The translations under genes and the position numbers were made by a program. A model generated the notes under the pieces. That model did not search any database, was not told the origin of the DNA, and was given only the letters and a program-made list of their open reading frames with translations. Of a stretch of DNA of 64,000 bases, positions 1 through 12,655 are shown one piece after another. The first letter of the stretch is position 1. Each line of letters begins with the position of its first letter. The stretch comes from Struthio camelus (lineage: Eukaryota; Chordata; Aves; Struthioniformes; Struthionidae): contig NC_090942.1 of NCBI RefSeq assembly GCF_040807025.1, forward strand, positions 63,630,911-63,694,910. The letters run 5' to 3'.

Positions 1-3000
1 TTCACTTAAAAATTGAGCCACTTGTGAAAATCTGGAAGGACTTTTGCAAATCAGAAACTGCTCTATGCTAAGTACTGCATTGTGATCACTTCAAAGCTTT
101 TGAAGGGCTTTAGGTGAGAAGAGAATGGAATTGGCACATGCAAAGAAATTGGGTATTTGAAGTTCTTGGAACACTTCACATCATAAGAGCAATCCAAATA
201 ACCTGAAATTGCACTTAGCTGCATTCAGTTTTAATTCAAACTGTTCTCAAGCTAAAGCTTTATAGGGGGATTTTGTATTATTCATTTTTAAACTCAATAA
301 TCTTAGATACATTTTTTCAAGTACCTTCATATCAAGAATATTATATCTAAAATGTATTACAAAGTACTGCACTGGACTTTTAAGGACACAATCTTCTTAA
401 CATGATGCTTTCTACTGAAAAATCCCTACTGCTAAATGAAGACTTAGATATATGTTTTGTTTACTTCTGGGATTTTCTGGTCCGCAGCTTCAGAAAAAAA
501 AAAAATTACAAGTATTCTGTGATAGCTATTGTTTTTAATGAAAAAGAAAAAATAAAATGGCATATATGAAACAAAAACTTGTGTTCACTTAATTTACAAC
601 AGTTCATAGGTGAGCACAGCCATCATGGAAAAGACGAGTAACTTGGTATCAAAATGACAGTATTTGTGTCACTGTCTCAAGAAGTAGAATTCTTCTAAGT
701 CAAATAGTCTCCTGAAGAGTCGAAAGAAAGAAGAGAAAGTAGAGGAGAAAGGGAGTAAATATTTTAGGGCCAAAAGACTCGTCATCTTCACATTTTCTAT
801 ATACCCATCATAAACTTTTTCTCTCTGAAGTCCACAAATTTTAAAGTAGGAATTAGCAGATTATATACTGCCAACACAGATATGACTGATCTAGAGGTAC
901 TAACTGACAGCATTTATCCTTCAGGAAATTCCCTTAAGTCTTTCACTGAAAATTCAAGCCACCAAATAGTCACCCTGGCACATCCAAATTTGTTTGGATT
1001 TTAAGTAGCATGAACACAAAAAGCTCATTTGGGCACAACCAAACGTGCTTCTAGACCCCAGGTGCAAGAAAAACTAAAATTATATTAATTTTGGTCTACT
1101 CAGAAATGTATTTATATGGTTTATTTGATAAAACATCAACACAGTTTCCATGAAAAACATAGACGTGACCTTTCTCTCATTGTGACAGCTGTTACATGGT
1201 AAACAAATAAAATTAACAAGTTACCTCAAGAAAAGTTACCTCAAGACAGGATACTTGAGGAATCTAAATAAGAATTTCAGAAACGTTGAACTAAAATTTG
1301 TCAGTACTTTTCTCCTTTGTCTAACTGGAGTTTCCCCACACAAACTTTATTTTATTTTTAAAGTTTATTTTAAGATACTGCACAACTGAAATCTTGCAAC
1401 ATTCTTCCTCTTTTATCAAAGTTGTCACTATATCACGTTCTTAATTCCATGATACAGCTTCTTAGGCTAAACCAAGGACCTACAAAATAAGATGATGAAC
1501 TACATTATGACTATTGTCCTGAGTATTTAGCAGGAGTCATCATATTATTCCCAAGTGTATTGCATGCACCTTCTACCAAGATCAGCTGCCTTTAGAAGTA
1601 TTAAAAATTGTTCACCAACTGACAACATATATCCTTCACCCAAATCTTGTGTTAAAAGGATTTAAAACACACAAGATATTTGTCTTATTTAAAACTTGTT
1701 ACTAGCAAAACAAGAGGGCCTGAAATATTTTTTAATAACTGACACAGTCTCATCTATGATGTTTTTATATGAGTATGTGGATATTTATTGTGATTTCTTA
1801 GTTCAAAGTCCACTTACCTATGCTATGCATATCTATGCTATGCTATGTAAAGACAAATAATACAGAAAAAGTGTCCAGTTTGTTCATATATTTTATTCAA
1901 GGACTGGACTTACAACGGGACAATAAGAAATATCCTTTGTCAGATTCAGCTGTTTCTTACTAGAGGACCTCCACATCCTTCTGAGCACAAACCGTGTTCT
2001 GAGTGTAGACACAGTTACATTGGACGGTTTATTTTCCTTGCTGTACAAGGGATAAATGCACTAGTTATAAGCACTTCTGTGTCAGTAATACTGCATATGC
2101 ATTTGCACGAAAGAGCGTAACTACAACCACCATAGTTAATGATGGTGGTATGATACTTGTGCAAGGACAAGAACAAGGCTTTCTGAGAGCCAAATTCAGA
2201 TTTGGCCAGATAATCTACCTTTAAAAGTTCTGCTAAAAAAACAAAAAGCAGGAAGCCCAGCGTTCTTTGGCTCAGTTTGAATGAAGGTCAACTTTCTTGT
2301 GGGCTGCAGCGCCCTTTGCACCATCCTGCTTATGAGCACAGACCTAAACTTTCACACAAATTCATGTGCATGCACAACTCAGGTTAGCCAGCTTATGAAA
2401 TTATGTCCATAAAGCCATTCAAGGAACTGGGTCTAAATCTCTCTTGAAACATGCATCTGCAAAGCTTTTTCAGATCCTCTGAAAGGACAGAGCCGTTCTC
2501 ACATCTGCAGCTCACCCTTTAATCTATTAAGAGCTAAATGCTAGTGAGTTACTATTTAGATATAAATGTTAACAAAACCAGTGCAGTGATTTCTAAAGAA
2601 CTGTGCTTGAATGACTGAGGTGACAGAAATCAGAGAGTAATCATGTCTTGAGGAGTCTTTTACAACTGCTTCTAGGCTTTTACAAATCTGTGTGTGTGTG
2701 TGTGCGCGTGTGTGTAGGGCTTCAAGCCATGTCACCATCTGGTGCACTTTGGCCCAGTTCTGGAGCTATGACACCACTTAGTAGAAGTTATTACACCGCT
2801 GAAGTTTTGCCAGGATGAGGCCTGCAGCATACTTGGGCTCCGGCAGAAAAACATTTAAGATCCTTTTTACCGCACCCGTCGCCCTGCGGCTCTCGGGGGG
2901 AGGAAGGATGTTGGAGGTGTGACCGGTGCCCCTCAGCGGGCCCCTGCACGGCCACCCCGGCCCTCCTCCCGGGCCGCTCCCGCGCCCACCCCGCGGCACC

Positions 3001-3230
3001 GCAGCCGTGCTGCGAGCTCAGCCCCTGCCCCCGGGCGGCACGGGCCGCGGCGGCGGGGTGTCTCTCCGCGCAGCCGGCGCTGAGGGCGCCCCCTCGGCAC
3101 CTCCCGCCTGTGGTGGTGGCCGCCGTCCCCGCGCCTGCAGGCAGCTCGCCCCGCTCAGCCCGCACGTTGCCCCCCGCCCCGGGCCGGCCGGCCGCCCTTC
3201 GCCCTTCGCCCCCCGCCGCCGCCGCCTCAC
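1..3230 (-). other. DRAM1: DRAM1 intron 1 (5' part)
   Basis: This stretch starts at the donor after DRAM1 exon 1 and contains no recognisable coding exon. It is AT-rich up to about 2850, then becomes GC-rich as part of the CpG island. A (TG)n tract lies at 2689-2715. Short open frames on both strands show no family resemblance. Confidence 0.7.
2689..2715 (+). repeat. (TG)n microsatellite
   Basis: TG dinucleotide tract interrupted by one GCGCG segment, in DRAM1 intron 1. Confidence 0.9.
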
Positions 3231-3361
3231 CTGATGTAGGGGACGAGGGGGTCGATGTGACCCGCCAGCACGGCGACCACGTAGGGGATGATGAAGGCGG
3301 CCGAGGACCAGGTGACGAGCAAAGCCGGCACGCAAGCCGCGCCGGGCATGAAGCAGCGCAT
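3231..3361 (-). CDS. DRAM1: DRAM1 first coding exon (DNA damage-regulated autophagy modulator 1), 5' part of gene
   Basis: Reading the minus strand from an ATG at 3361 gives 43 codons plus 2 bases, starting MRCFMPGAACVPALLVTW and ending in PYI, followed at once by a consensus donor (AG/GTGAGG, intron from 3230 leftwards). This matches the N-terminus of DRAM1, a multi-pass lysosomal membrane protein of about 238 residues that promotes autophagy and is a p53 target in mammals. The hydrophobic stretch at residues 10-34 is the first membrane segment, with the family pattern LLVTWSSAAFII. An in-frame upstream ATG at 3388 would add nine residues (MPGARLPRG). It has a poor context (C at -3), while the ATG at 3361 has G at -3 and aligns with the human start, so 3361 was chosen. 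The remaining exons lie beyond the left edge. I did not recognise exon 2 within 1-3230. Confidence 0.87.
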
Positions 3362-3641
3362 CCCCCGCGGCAGCCTTGCCCCGGGCATCGGCGGCGGCGC
3401 CCTGCCGTCACTACGCGCGGGGAGACACTGGGGGCACGCCGGGCGTTACGGCCGCCACCTCCCTCCCCGCCTGCCTGCCTTCCCCCGCCCGGCAGCGGCG
3501 CGGCGCTGCTACCGCCGCCGCCGGCCCCGGGGATCCCCCGCGCCCTCCCTTCGCTTTCGTTTCCCCTCAGCGCTCCCGCTCTGAGGCGGCGCCCGCGCTG
3601 CCCCGAGCGGCGGGGGCGTCGCGAGCCGCGCCCGCCGCGCC

Positions 3642-3674
3642 CAACGGCCGCCAACGGCCGCTAACGGCTAACGG
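3642..3674 (+). promoter_or_regulatory. Four tandem MYB-type sites (YAACGG)
   Basis: CAACGG occurs at 3642-3647 and 3652-3657, and TAACGG at 3662-3667 and 3669-3674. The spacing is 10, 10 and 7 bases. All match the MYB recognition element YAACKG. They lie about 280-310 bases upstream of the DRAM1 start codon within the CpG island. Function is inferred from the motif only. Confidence 0.45.
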
Positions 3675-3834
3675 CCGCCGCCGCCCTGGGTGGCGCGAGG
3701 GGCCGGCCGGGGTGACCCCGTTTGCCCTTCACTTGGTGGCGGCTTCTCGGGCCGTGCTGCGGCCGGCAGTTCCCGAGTGGGCGCCGGGAAGGGGCCCCGG
3801 GGCGGCGGGCGGGCGTGGGCGCTGCCGCCTCCCC

Positions 3835-3849
3835 GGCGCCACCTGGGCT
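3835..3849 (-). promoter_or_regulatory. CTCF-like core motif (minus orientation)
   Basis: The minus strand reads AGCCCAGGTGGCGCC, which carries the CCAGGTGGCGC part of the CTCF core but mismatches the outer three positions. It lies in the DRAM1 island. Confidence 0.3.
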
Positions 3850-6103
3850 GCGCGGGGCACCGCGGCGGGCTGCGCTGCTGCGGCGGGGCTTTTGCGGCGG
3901 CTTGTAGTCTGTGGTGGTCTCCCGGGGTTTGCGCTTTCACGGGGTTCTTTAAAAGGCGAAGAGCTGAAATGGGAATCTAATGTCTGCATTTACTTTTTTT
4001 TTTTTTTATTTACTGCGTTCAAGAGATTTATCGTTATCGGCCTTGTGGCTTATGCAGGCGGCGCCGCGCGCTCCTGAGTGGGAGCTCCTCGAGATCTCTG
4101 CGGGGCAGCGCGCTCGGGTAGCGGGAGGTTTTGTCGCACGATACAGCCTCTCCTCCTGGTGAGGAGACGGGCACGGGAGGTGCAAAACTCGTTCAGAAGT
4201 CATGCTATTTAAAGCTTTCGTTCTGAAATCCCACATGGTACAAAACTCATCCGCCTCGGACGCCTTCGCTTCAGACGCGTTTCGAAAGATAGCCGTGGTT
4301 TGGAAATCCTTTGGAGATTCACTTTCTGAGAGGCTTAGAGGGAAACATAGTTTAATTCAAGATCACGCGGTGTTCCACGGTTTGGTCTAACCTGAAGGCA
4401 CGAGCAGTCCGTCGGTTTGTTTCTGTGCGCTTTGACTGCTCATGTTTATATGAAATTCAGACCAACATCCAAGTGTATGACCGTCATTTTGAAACAAGAT
4501 GAAAAATATGTGCATACTCCTCTTTCCCTTCCTCTCCATGACAATTTCATGTAACTATTGTCTTCCTACCTTCGATATACTTTCCCTGTAGTGGAAGTTT
4601 AGTGAGTTGGAAGCTGAGTAATGCCTTTGAAAGTATTTGGAAGTGGGATAGAAATTTAGTAAAAGGACTTGAAAAGAGTGTACATTGGTCTAAATACAGA
4701 AGAGCAGTCATGCACGTTTTTCTGCCCTTAAGACTGGAGGTACACAGTATCCTGTGCCTTTTGGCAGTAGCTTGTTGCTCAAATCCTTAGTGTATAATTT
4801 TGATTCAATAATCACTGACACATAATAATTGCACTAGAGCGGTTAAAAAGAAAAAAGCTTTTCCCTTCTCATATTGGCTAATACTTCCATAGTACTTGGA
4901 AAGAGCTGTGTTTTATGTATAGCAAAAGCAAAGGTTTGAAGAAACAAACTGATATTTAGCCTTTCCATAGGTAATCTGCCTTGTAATAACTTTGAATGGC
5001 AGAAGTTCCTCATTGCAAGAAAGGGTTTATTTCTTTTTAAGCTAAAGAAACAGAAATAATGGAATGAAATTAATGTTTGGGCTGCTTTAATATATACTGT
5101 TTTAAAACCTTTAAAAATTTCCCTTCAGTATCAAAAATTATATTTATTTTCTCTGGTAAATAAGTGGACTGCAGAAATGTGTTGGTACTCTTTCTGCATT
5201 TATAGAAGTAGAATGTGACTTTTTTGCCCAGAGGAATAAAGCAGCAGTTCATCTTGGTTTTGGTTCCTTGTAGAAGAAGAAAAGGATTCATTTTCTTTTA
5301 CTGCATCAACAGTAAGATGACATTGTTGGAAAAATATTTGATTCTCAGTTCTGCAAAATGTATGTGTTACGGTAACTATAATTTTGTAAGTAGTGAATAA
5401 CTCACTCTTAAGTAAGAGTTGAGTGTTTAACTTCTTCACATGACTTTTTGCACTGCCTGGACGTTATTTGGGGTCAAAGTAAAAGACGCTTTGGCTCAAG
5501 CAAGTGGTAACTTACTGTTTGACGATCACTGGGAAAAGCAATTTGTTGCAGCATGTAAACATTTGTTACAGCTCCTGATGTTTCTTATACTTTCATTGTA
5601 GGAGGTAGTCAATAACAGTATATAGTTCATGAGTGGAGATCTTAAATTGGTGTTTCGTCAGCAACGTTAGTACATTGTTCTTTAAAGGATCCTCTGGAGC
5701 TGCAAAGAATAATAAATACAGGTTGCTTACAAATTTGGGGGGAGGGTCATTTTGTTTATTGGACGTGAGGACTTTAGTATGGTATTTCAAATAAGGCCTT
5801 TATTTATTCTGTTGGACAAATTGTATTAAAATACTAGCAGCAGAAAAACACAAAGTAACTGGACTTTAATTTAGCTACACTGGGTTTAATGGAGTTCCTG
5901 GACTATTTGTTACATAAGTTTAAAAGATTAATATACATTTGTGCTTGTCAATGTAATATCATATTAGAATTATAAAAAAAAAAAAAAGATCAAATCAAGA
6001 TATGTAGGTAATAACATACCTGTCAGTGAACTGAAAGTGTTTTAAGGTAAAGGGAATATAAATGGAAGCTACTTAAAACAGGCTGTGCTGGTGGTAGTTG
6101 CAC

Positions 6104-6134
6104 AGGCACTTTCTTTCTTTGAAAGAAAGTGCCT
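6104..6134. repeat. Perfect inverted repeat, 14-bp arms, 3-nt loop
   Basis: Arms at 6104-6117 (AGGCACTTTCTTTC) and 6121-6134 are exact reverse complements around TTT. The stem is too short for a miRNA precursor, since the flanks do not continue pairing. Confidence 0.85.
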
Positions 6135-7866
6135 ATTTCATTCACAATCTGATCTCCATTAATTATATGTTCAGCATGTGACCATTTTCTTTGTTGCATT
6201 ACCTTCTGGGAAAAGTCAGGAAATTTCAATTAGATAAAGTGCATAAAGAGACCCACTGTGCAAAGTACCATATAAGAAGTCTGCTTTTTTGTAATATCAC
6301 CTAAGTAACAGTTCTCAAACTTTTAAAATACTGCATCCTAGGATAAATTTTGCCATGGCACCTCCAATGTATATACTGATTTTCAACCTGAGGCCCATCC
6401 CTTTCCCAGTCTCCTCTTGCTGTCCGTAACCCTATTTTGGTCCCAGCAAAATGCACGCACTCCTTCCTCAAATGCATTCCTGTGTGCTGCCTTATAGGGA
6501 GATACTCCATTGACTTTTTGAACTGCGGGTGAACAGGTTCTTTATTTGTCATTAACAGACTTTCTCTTTCTAGCAGAAAACATGGGCAGCTAAAAACAAT
6601 TTAGGGGGAAGGCCTGGTCTGAAGGTCCAGGGATTGAAGCAATGGCTGCGAAGTAACATTTTCTAGCTATATAAGCATCTCACTTGGAACACTGATAAAA
6701 GGAATATTGACTAGTACCTTCTAAATCTAGACAGACTGCCTGCATACTTTGCTTCTCTGGTGTTTGTGTCTGTTAGATCTAGACCATGTTTTCTAGTGAA
6801 TCTAATCTGGTATTTAAACAACAGAGGCAGAGAGGGAGGGTGTCCAGACTGGCTTGTAAATAGTCCCAGTTTCCTCTGAGTGAAGCTGAGAGAGACTGCA
6901 AGGTGTCTGTTGTACAAACGTGGTCCTGGTACTTGTTTCCATCCTTCCCCTGGTGTACTTCATGCATTTAACCTCCTCACTGCCCGAGAGGCCACAAGCA
7001 CAGTGTGCTGTGCTCGTGCAGGCAAGTCTCGAGAAGGTAGAGTGTTTAGGCAAGAAGTAGACGTCACAGGCATCACCAACTAGACAGATTTAGAAACTCT
7101 TTGTTCCCTGCATGGAAGTCAGGTAAGGAAAAAAGAAAGATGGAAGTTCAGAATATATCTCATTCAGCTGTTTTTATATTGCTTATGAATAGCAATGTAA
7201 ACAGATAATGTGCATTTGCATTTACAAGAGACTTGTTTAAGGGTCAAGAGAAGAAAGATACCTTAGGTTAAGTAGATTTTGAAAGAAAACTAAATAAAAT
7301 AAGAAAATGATCACTGCAATGTATAATTCCAAACTCATTTGTTATCAAGGGAGCTGGGACATGAGAGACCTGTGTAGAAGACACCCCCCCCCAACATAAT
7401 CCATAAATTGGCCTTTAATGTCTGTATATGACAGTGTTCAGACAGATTCTGTGGAGAATTGCTATGGTGGCTATTACTTCCCTAATTTGGTAGAGAATTC
7501 CCTGAATGACGAAAGAACAAGTGAGATGAGAACATGAGAGTAATGAAAGTCTGAAACTTCAGTCTGAACTTTGGTAAGGTTAACTACTTCAGTTAGTTTT
7601 TAAAATCCTGTATTTTGCTACAGGACAACCACCAGGAGAAAAGGTCTTTGTTAATGACTCAGCAGCCTTGGCCTGAATGCTGAAAAAATTGCTATTCCCA
7701 CCTGCCAATCCTTTAGCAAGCCCTGCAACAAAACAAAAAAAAAGTAATTTTTTTCTTATATTATATGTATTTTTTAAAGAGGAGTAAATGGTACCTCGCA
7801 AGTGTCCTTTGGCTGTTGTACACAGATATTCATAAATCCCCTAAATAAAATGGAAAATGACTTTTC

Positions 7867-7880
7867 GGGGGGGGGGGGGG
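7867..7880 (+). repeat. G14 homopolymer
   Basis: Fourteen consecutive G bases after CTTTTC; a length-unstable simple repeat. Confidence 0.9.
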
Positions 7881-10800
7881 ATCTGTTACTTCACTTTCCT
7901 CCTAGCACTATTACTCTTTCTTTAAACTTGAAAGTATTTCCAGTGTAAAAATACCAACAACAAAAACAAAAACACACTGCAAAAAATCTGCAAGAAGATT
8001 ACACTTGGAATATAAAGATACACTACCTGCAGATTTTCCGCTGGGAGGTTAGTTGTTGGATTGATTTATGTGTAACTAGACCTGGATAGCTGGGAACTCC
8101 ACCATAACAACATAGCCTGGATAATTTAGATTTATGAATGTTCCTAAGCAGAACTAGATCTTTGCAGGGGATAAAGTGGGAAGAGGAAGAATTTATTGCC
8201 TGTATAGAGAAGAGGGGGGTATGGTGAAATGAGGAAATCGGAGTGTGACTGCTGTGCAGCAGCTGGGGACTGCTGTGGAAGAACAGGTATTGGCTGGAAA
8301 GAAGGAAGCAGTTGGCAGGAAAAGGTTGTACCAGAATCACATATTTTACAGGAGATGCCAAAGGTACTACCTGCAGCTTCTGCAGATCAGTGTTGTGAAG
8401 GGTTCAGGCTGCTCTGTGGTATCTCCTTCCTTCCTCTTTGGTCACATGCCCAAAGTCTGCAACCTTTTCTCAGTAACAAAAGCATATGTAAGCTATTCTC
8501 ACTTCTGACATAAAGTTCAGGATGGCAATAATAGCAGCTACATGACTTCTGTGAAGTCTTATGCTTTGAGGCATTCACAGAATTATGTTAACGTTTTTGG
8601 TAAGTAATGTGATTTAGTTGTAAAGTAGTTTCCAGATGATACTGTTCAAAAGAAAAGATGATTTATTTTGCTCAGGTTGTTCTCATTCCTTCTGTAGATG
8701 GCTACATTAGAATATCTAACCAAATGTCTAACCACAATGTAGATAAAAACTCCCAGCTGTCAAAAATAGCAGGCAACTGGAAAATATTGCCAAGTTCCTT
8801 AAGAACTAGGAGAGATAACTACTGAGTTTAAATTGTATGGTTTTCTATCCGGGAAAGGATAGAAGCTTTCTGTGGTACAGGAGGGATTTGGATGGACATC
8901 TCCCAATAGTAGAGATCCGAAAAGTTTTATTCCAGAACTTCTTGGGAAGATAATTCCCAAAATGTGTATTTTTAACTCATCTACTCTGTATTTTCACTGT
9001 AGTGCTTTGCAGGTGACAGTTTTCAAAAGAAAGAGTGTAATGGGGGAAATCTTTTCTTCTAGACTACATATGCAGTAGACTGATGTGGGCTATAAAGGAT
9101 AAGAAAGCCATCTCTGAAAACTAAACAACTGCAGATGAGTCATTCTGTAGTGGCTCGCTGCTCCCTTACTCTGGAAAGAGACAGTTAAATGCTAAAGAAG
9201 GCAGTGGGTGAATTTGGCCTTAGCGTTTTAATAAATTTGGCACTAGGCTGTTAGGAAACATATTTTTTAGGAAAAAAAAGGCAACCGTTCAAAGCAAAAT
9301 CAAAGATTTCTTTATGCGGCCTTGCCATCTGAGCGAAATACCTCTGCAGTTTTCTTAGTGGAACACAGTAACTGACATTAAGTTGCTTGCTGAAGATGGA
9401 AAGGAAGTGAGGAAATTCATGACTTTGTGAGTTCAATTAAGGTTCAAAGGGATTAAAAGAATCAGCGTCTAAACTGTGAGAATTTGGTCAATCCTAGGAA
9501 AAGCTATCAAAAATATTGTTCTCCAGGCCATAGCCTCAACTGTCAGAAGCAGCTAGCTACATGCTGTGTCCAACTTAAAACTTCCAGGAAATGCGGAGTA
9601 CCTGCTGCTGGAAAATCACATCCTCTTTCTGTATTTTAAACTGTATTTACTGGAACTGGAATCTCTGTTCAGTTTAGGGATGTCGGTCGTTCTGCCTTTA
9701 GTACAGCACTGTGCTAAAACTAGGGCATTCAATTATTTCTTTCTGTTTACACCGTGCTTAGCACATTGTTGGTTTTATTGTTTGCTCCTTTCCTAAACTT
9801 CCTTGTTTTGTATTTAGTCACCTTTGACATCAAGGTCTAACAAGACAGGAAGCGGCTAAGAACGCTTCAGAGTAACATTATAAAATCTCTGTGGTGGTAC
9901 TGCTGCTTCAAGCTGATACAAACGTAACCACCAGACTAAGGCTTAGTAAAATAAAATTTCACAAAAAGGAAATATTTTGTCCCATCTCTTTTGAGAACCT
10001 CCTTTCATTTTAACAAACTACATTTTCTGTTCTTTCTCGACCTTTGCCAATGTCTTCCATTTTTCTGCTGTAGGCAGCAGTGGCCCTGGGGCCACCCATC
10101 AATTAGAGCCCACCTGGGTCGCTCCACCTCACGGGGCCACGTGTTGCTGTCCTGTTGGCGAAAGTCCTTCTCCCTTAGGCAAGTCCTACAGGATTCAAGT
10201 TGTTCCTTGGAGGCTCATGGAGCAAGAAGTCAAAGCCTAGTTTTCTCTGGAGGTAACAGTGTCATTCACAGTAAATGCAGAATATATCAGAATAGGGGCT
10301 GCATGCGGTGTTTTGAATTAAAACAGATACAAAACAAATACGAAGAACAAGTTAGCAGGATTTTCTAAAAAGACCTTGTAGTAATTATTTCCGCTCCACT
10401 TTCTGTGTAGTCTCTTAAACATCTTTGGACGTAGCAGAAAGATTATTTCCAAGCAACAACAAAAATTCTTCATCCTAAACAGGTCCTTTATGTACCCATC
10501 TTTCTACCTAACGCTGTGATCGTATCAGATGATTCAAAGCCAACTAACCAAGATTAAACTAATTTCAATGGCAGTTTTGCTCTTCTGATGCCCCCACCCC
10601 ACCACTTGTATGTGCCAATTAATACAGCCACAAAATCTTCTTGAGCACTCCTCACCACAAAGGGCACCTGCATTTCTTCTGCTCAGTGCATTGCTGAGTG
10701 GATTTAAAAGAGGACCCTGCCCATTCTAGCCATTAAATTCATATGGCCTGAATTAACAAAAGAAGTGCTAGTTTCTAGTGCTTTTTTGCAACAATATCAT

Positions 10801-12599
10801 CAATGTGCTGAAGGCCCTATGTTTTTAGTGTTAAAACATAAAATAATATCTCTTTGTTCAAATTACTCCAACACTTTAGAGAACTAGACTTCGAGAAGCA
10901 TACTGTAGCATAACTCCTCTGATTAACTTAATTATATTCATTTCAGTACTTGATGGCTCTTCATCCCTTCTTGCCCGGAAGACAGAGCAGATAATTGCTG
11001 CAAAAGAATTGGAACAGGCCAAATTTCCCACTAATTCAACCACAGTTAAATTCTACACCTGTCTTCAGAGCTTCAGGTTTCTTCTGGCTCTCTGCAGACT
11101 TCTTGTTCAATTTGAAGCAGTCAGAAAATAAGGGGACTTTTTAGAGTGAAATATTGGTAAGTATTGTGCCTTGAAATTTTGATTTCTGTACTGGGTCCAC
11201 ATGCTGCCTCATCTAGATGCTCAATTTCAGAGATTTTCAAAATGTCAGTGTTCCAAACCTTTGCTCTCCGGTAGCTGCTTTTTCTTCTGTTTCTGAAATA
11301 GTTTTATTTTCCTGTCTTCTCTAAGTACACCTAGTACTTACCAGCATGATTTTCAAATTTCAATTTTTGTTGCAGCACTGAGTGAAAATTCCCACTACCC
11401 GCATATTACCACTCATGAGGCTATAATTATTACAGATTGATTTATGGACAATCCATTTCAAGGCATAGCATCATAGTCTAACATCATCTCTCACAAACTG
11501 ACACCTTGGTCATTTCTATTCAATTTCTATTTAAGAGATAATATCAGTGGAATCGCGTCTCATCAAAGGCTAAGGTCTCTAAATGGCAAATCAAAATGAG
11601 ATTTTCTTTTTTGGAAGGATAGAGCACTACCTGGTGACTATCTTTTACTCTGTCAAGTTCTGAATGAGTAATGCTGATTTAATTATTCTATCTGATAGTC
11701 AATGGCATTACCAAATTTGCTGTCCTATACTGAGATACTCATTCCAATATGCCTCAGGCTACTGTTTTAAATAGAATTTTAGAAGTACAGATATTAGCAT
11801 TTATATGTACTTTTACGGGGTGGGGGAGAGAAGTCCTAGAACAACCCATTCTCTCCCATTTCCTTTCCACAGAAAGCACTTATGCAGCTCTTCGAAATAC
11901 TGATAAGTACACCAGCCTGTTTTGGCTGCTGCTTATGGCCTTCCCAAGTCCTGTGTTGGCTCCTAGGGGCACAGAAGATGCGTGACTTCCTGGAGAATCA
12001 GGCCCTTAGAGTATGTTTATACAACAAAGGAAGGTGTTTAGCCTAGCAGAGAAGCCTTGAATGATTTTTGGAATTACAGTAGGGAAGAAATGGACCAGAG
12101 CTCTGCCGTGCTGCTCCTTCTGCTGCGCAAGAAAAGGAGCTGTATGTCCATGTTGGTGGGTGAACGAGTACTCCCTGGTGCCAAAATGTCATACTGCAAC
12201 TCAGCGAGTTTTAACCCAACTGCCACTGCTTGTGTTGATTGTGAAGATCTGGCAACACAGCTTTCACTGCGCACTAAACAACTGCCATGGTTCTTACCAG
12301 GAGCTCACGTAACCTTCCCTGAAGTCCACACTGCCAAGGCTCTACTATTACTCCTACTCCTACTAAGCAGGAAAACGTTATCCTGGATACACATGCCACC
12401 TCTGCTTGACATATAGATGTGATTTCAATGGTACATACCTTTGAAACCAGCTAACAAGTAAACCAAGTAAAATTTGTGAGGATTTTTGGATTATTCTCAA
12501 GCTAATCAAACTACTTCTGTTATATTTTCTTCTTCTTAAATGTGGCAAAAAAGCAACTGTTTAGACCAGATGCGCAAAGATAGTTATGTAGTAAGCTTC

Positions 12600-12655
12600 T
12601 AGATAAGTGCTTAGATTGTCACTGAAATCAATAGGAGTTTAGGAACTTTTGAGCA
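12600..12655. repeat. Possible ancient amniote repeat relic
   Basis: Contains ACTGAAATCAATAGGAGTTT followed by AGGAACTTTTGAG. This resembles the CATTGAAATCAATGGGAGTT signature that I associate with old sauropsid interspersed repeats. It is recognised from memory only. Confidence 0.35.

Larger units (their letters stand above)
2870..4110. promoter_or_regulatory. CpG island and presumed DRAM1 promoter
   Basis: Base composition changes sharply to GC-rich with very dense CpG between about 2870 and 4110, spanning DRAM1 exon 1 and its upstream side. No TATA box stands out, so a dispersed CpG-island promoter reading leftwards is inferred. A cluster of four MYB-type AACGG sites (3642-3674) and a CTCF-like core (3835-3849) lie upstream of the start codon. 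The transcription start was not located. Confidence 0.75.

Noticed and set aside
2791-3654. 287-codon minus-strand open frame overlapping DRAM1 exon 1
   Set aside because: It runs in a different frame from the DRAM1 coding sequence, is Arg/Gly/Pro/Ala-rich and exists because stop codons are rare in the CpG island.
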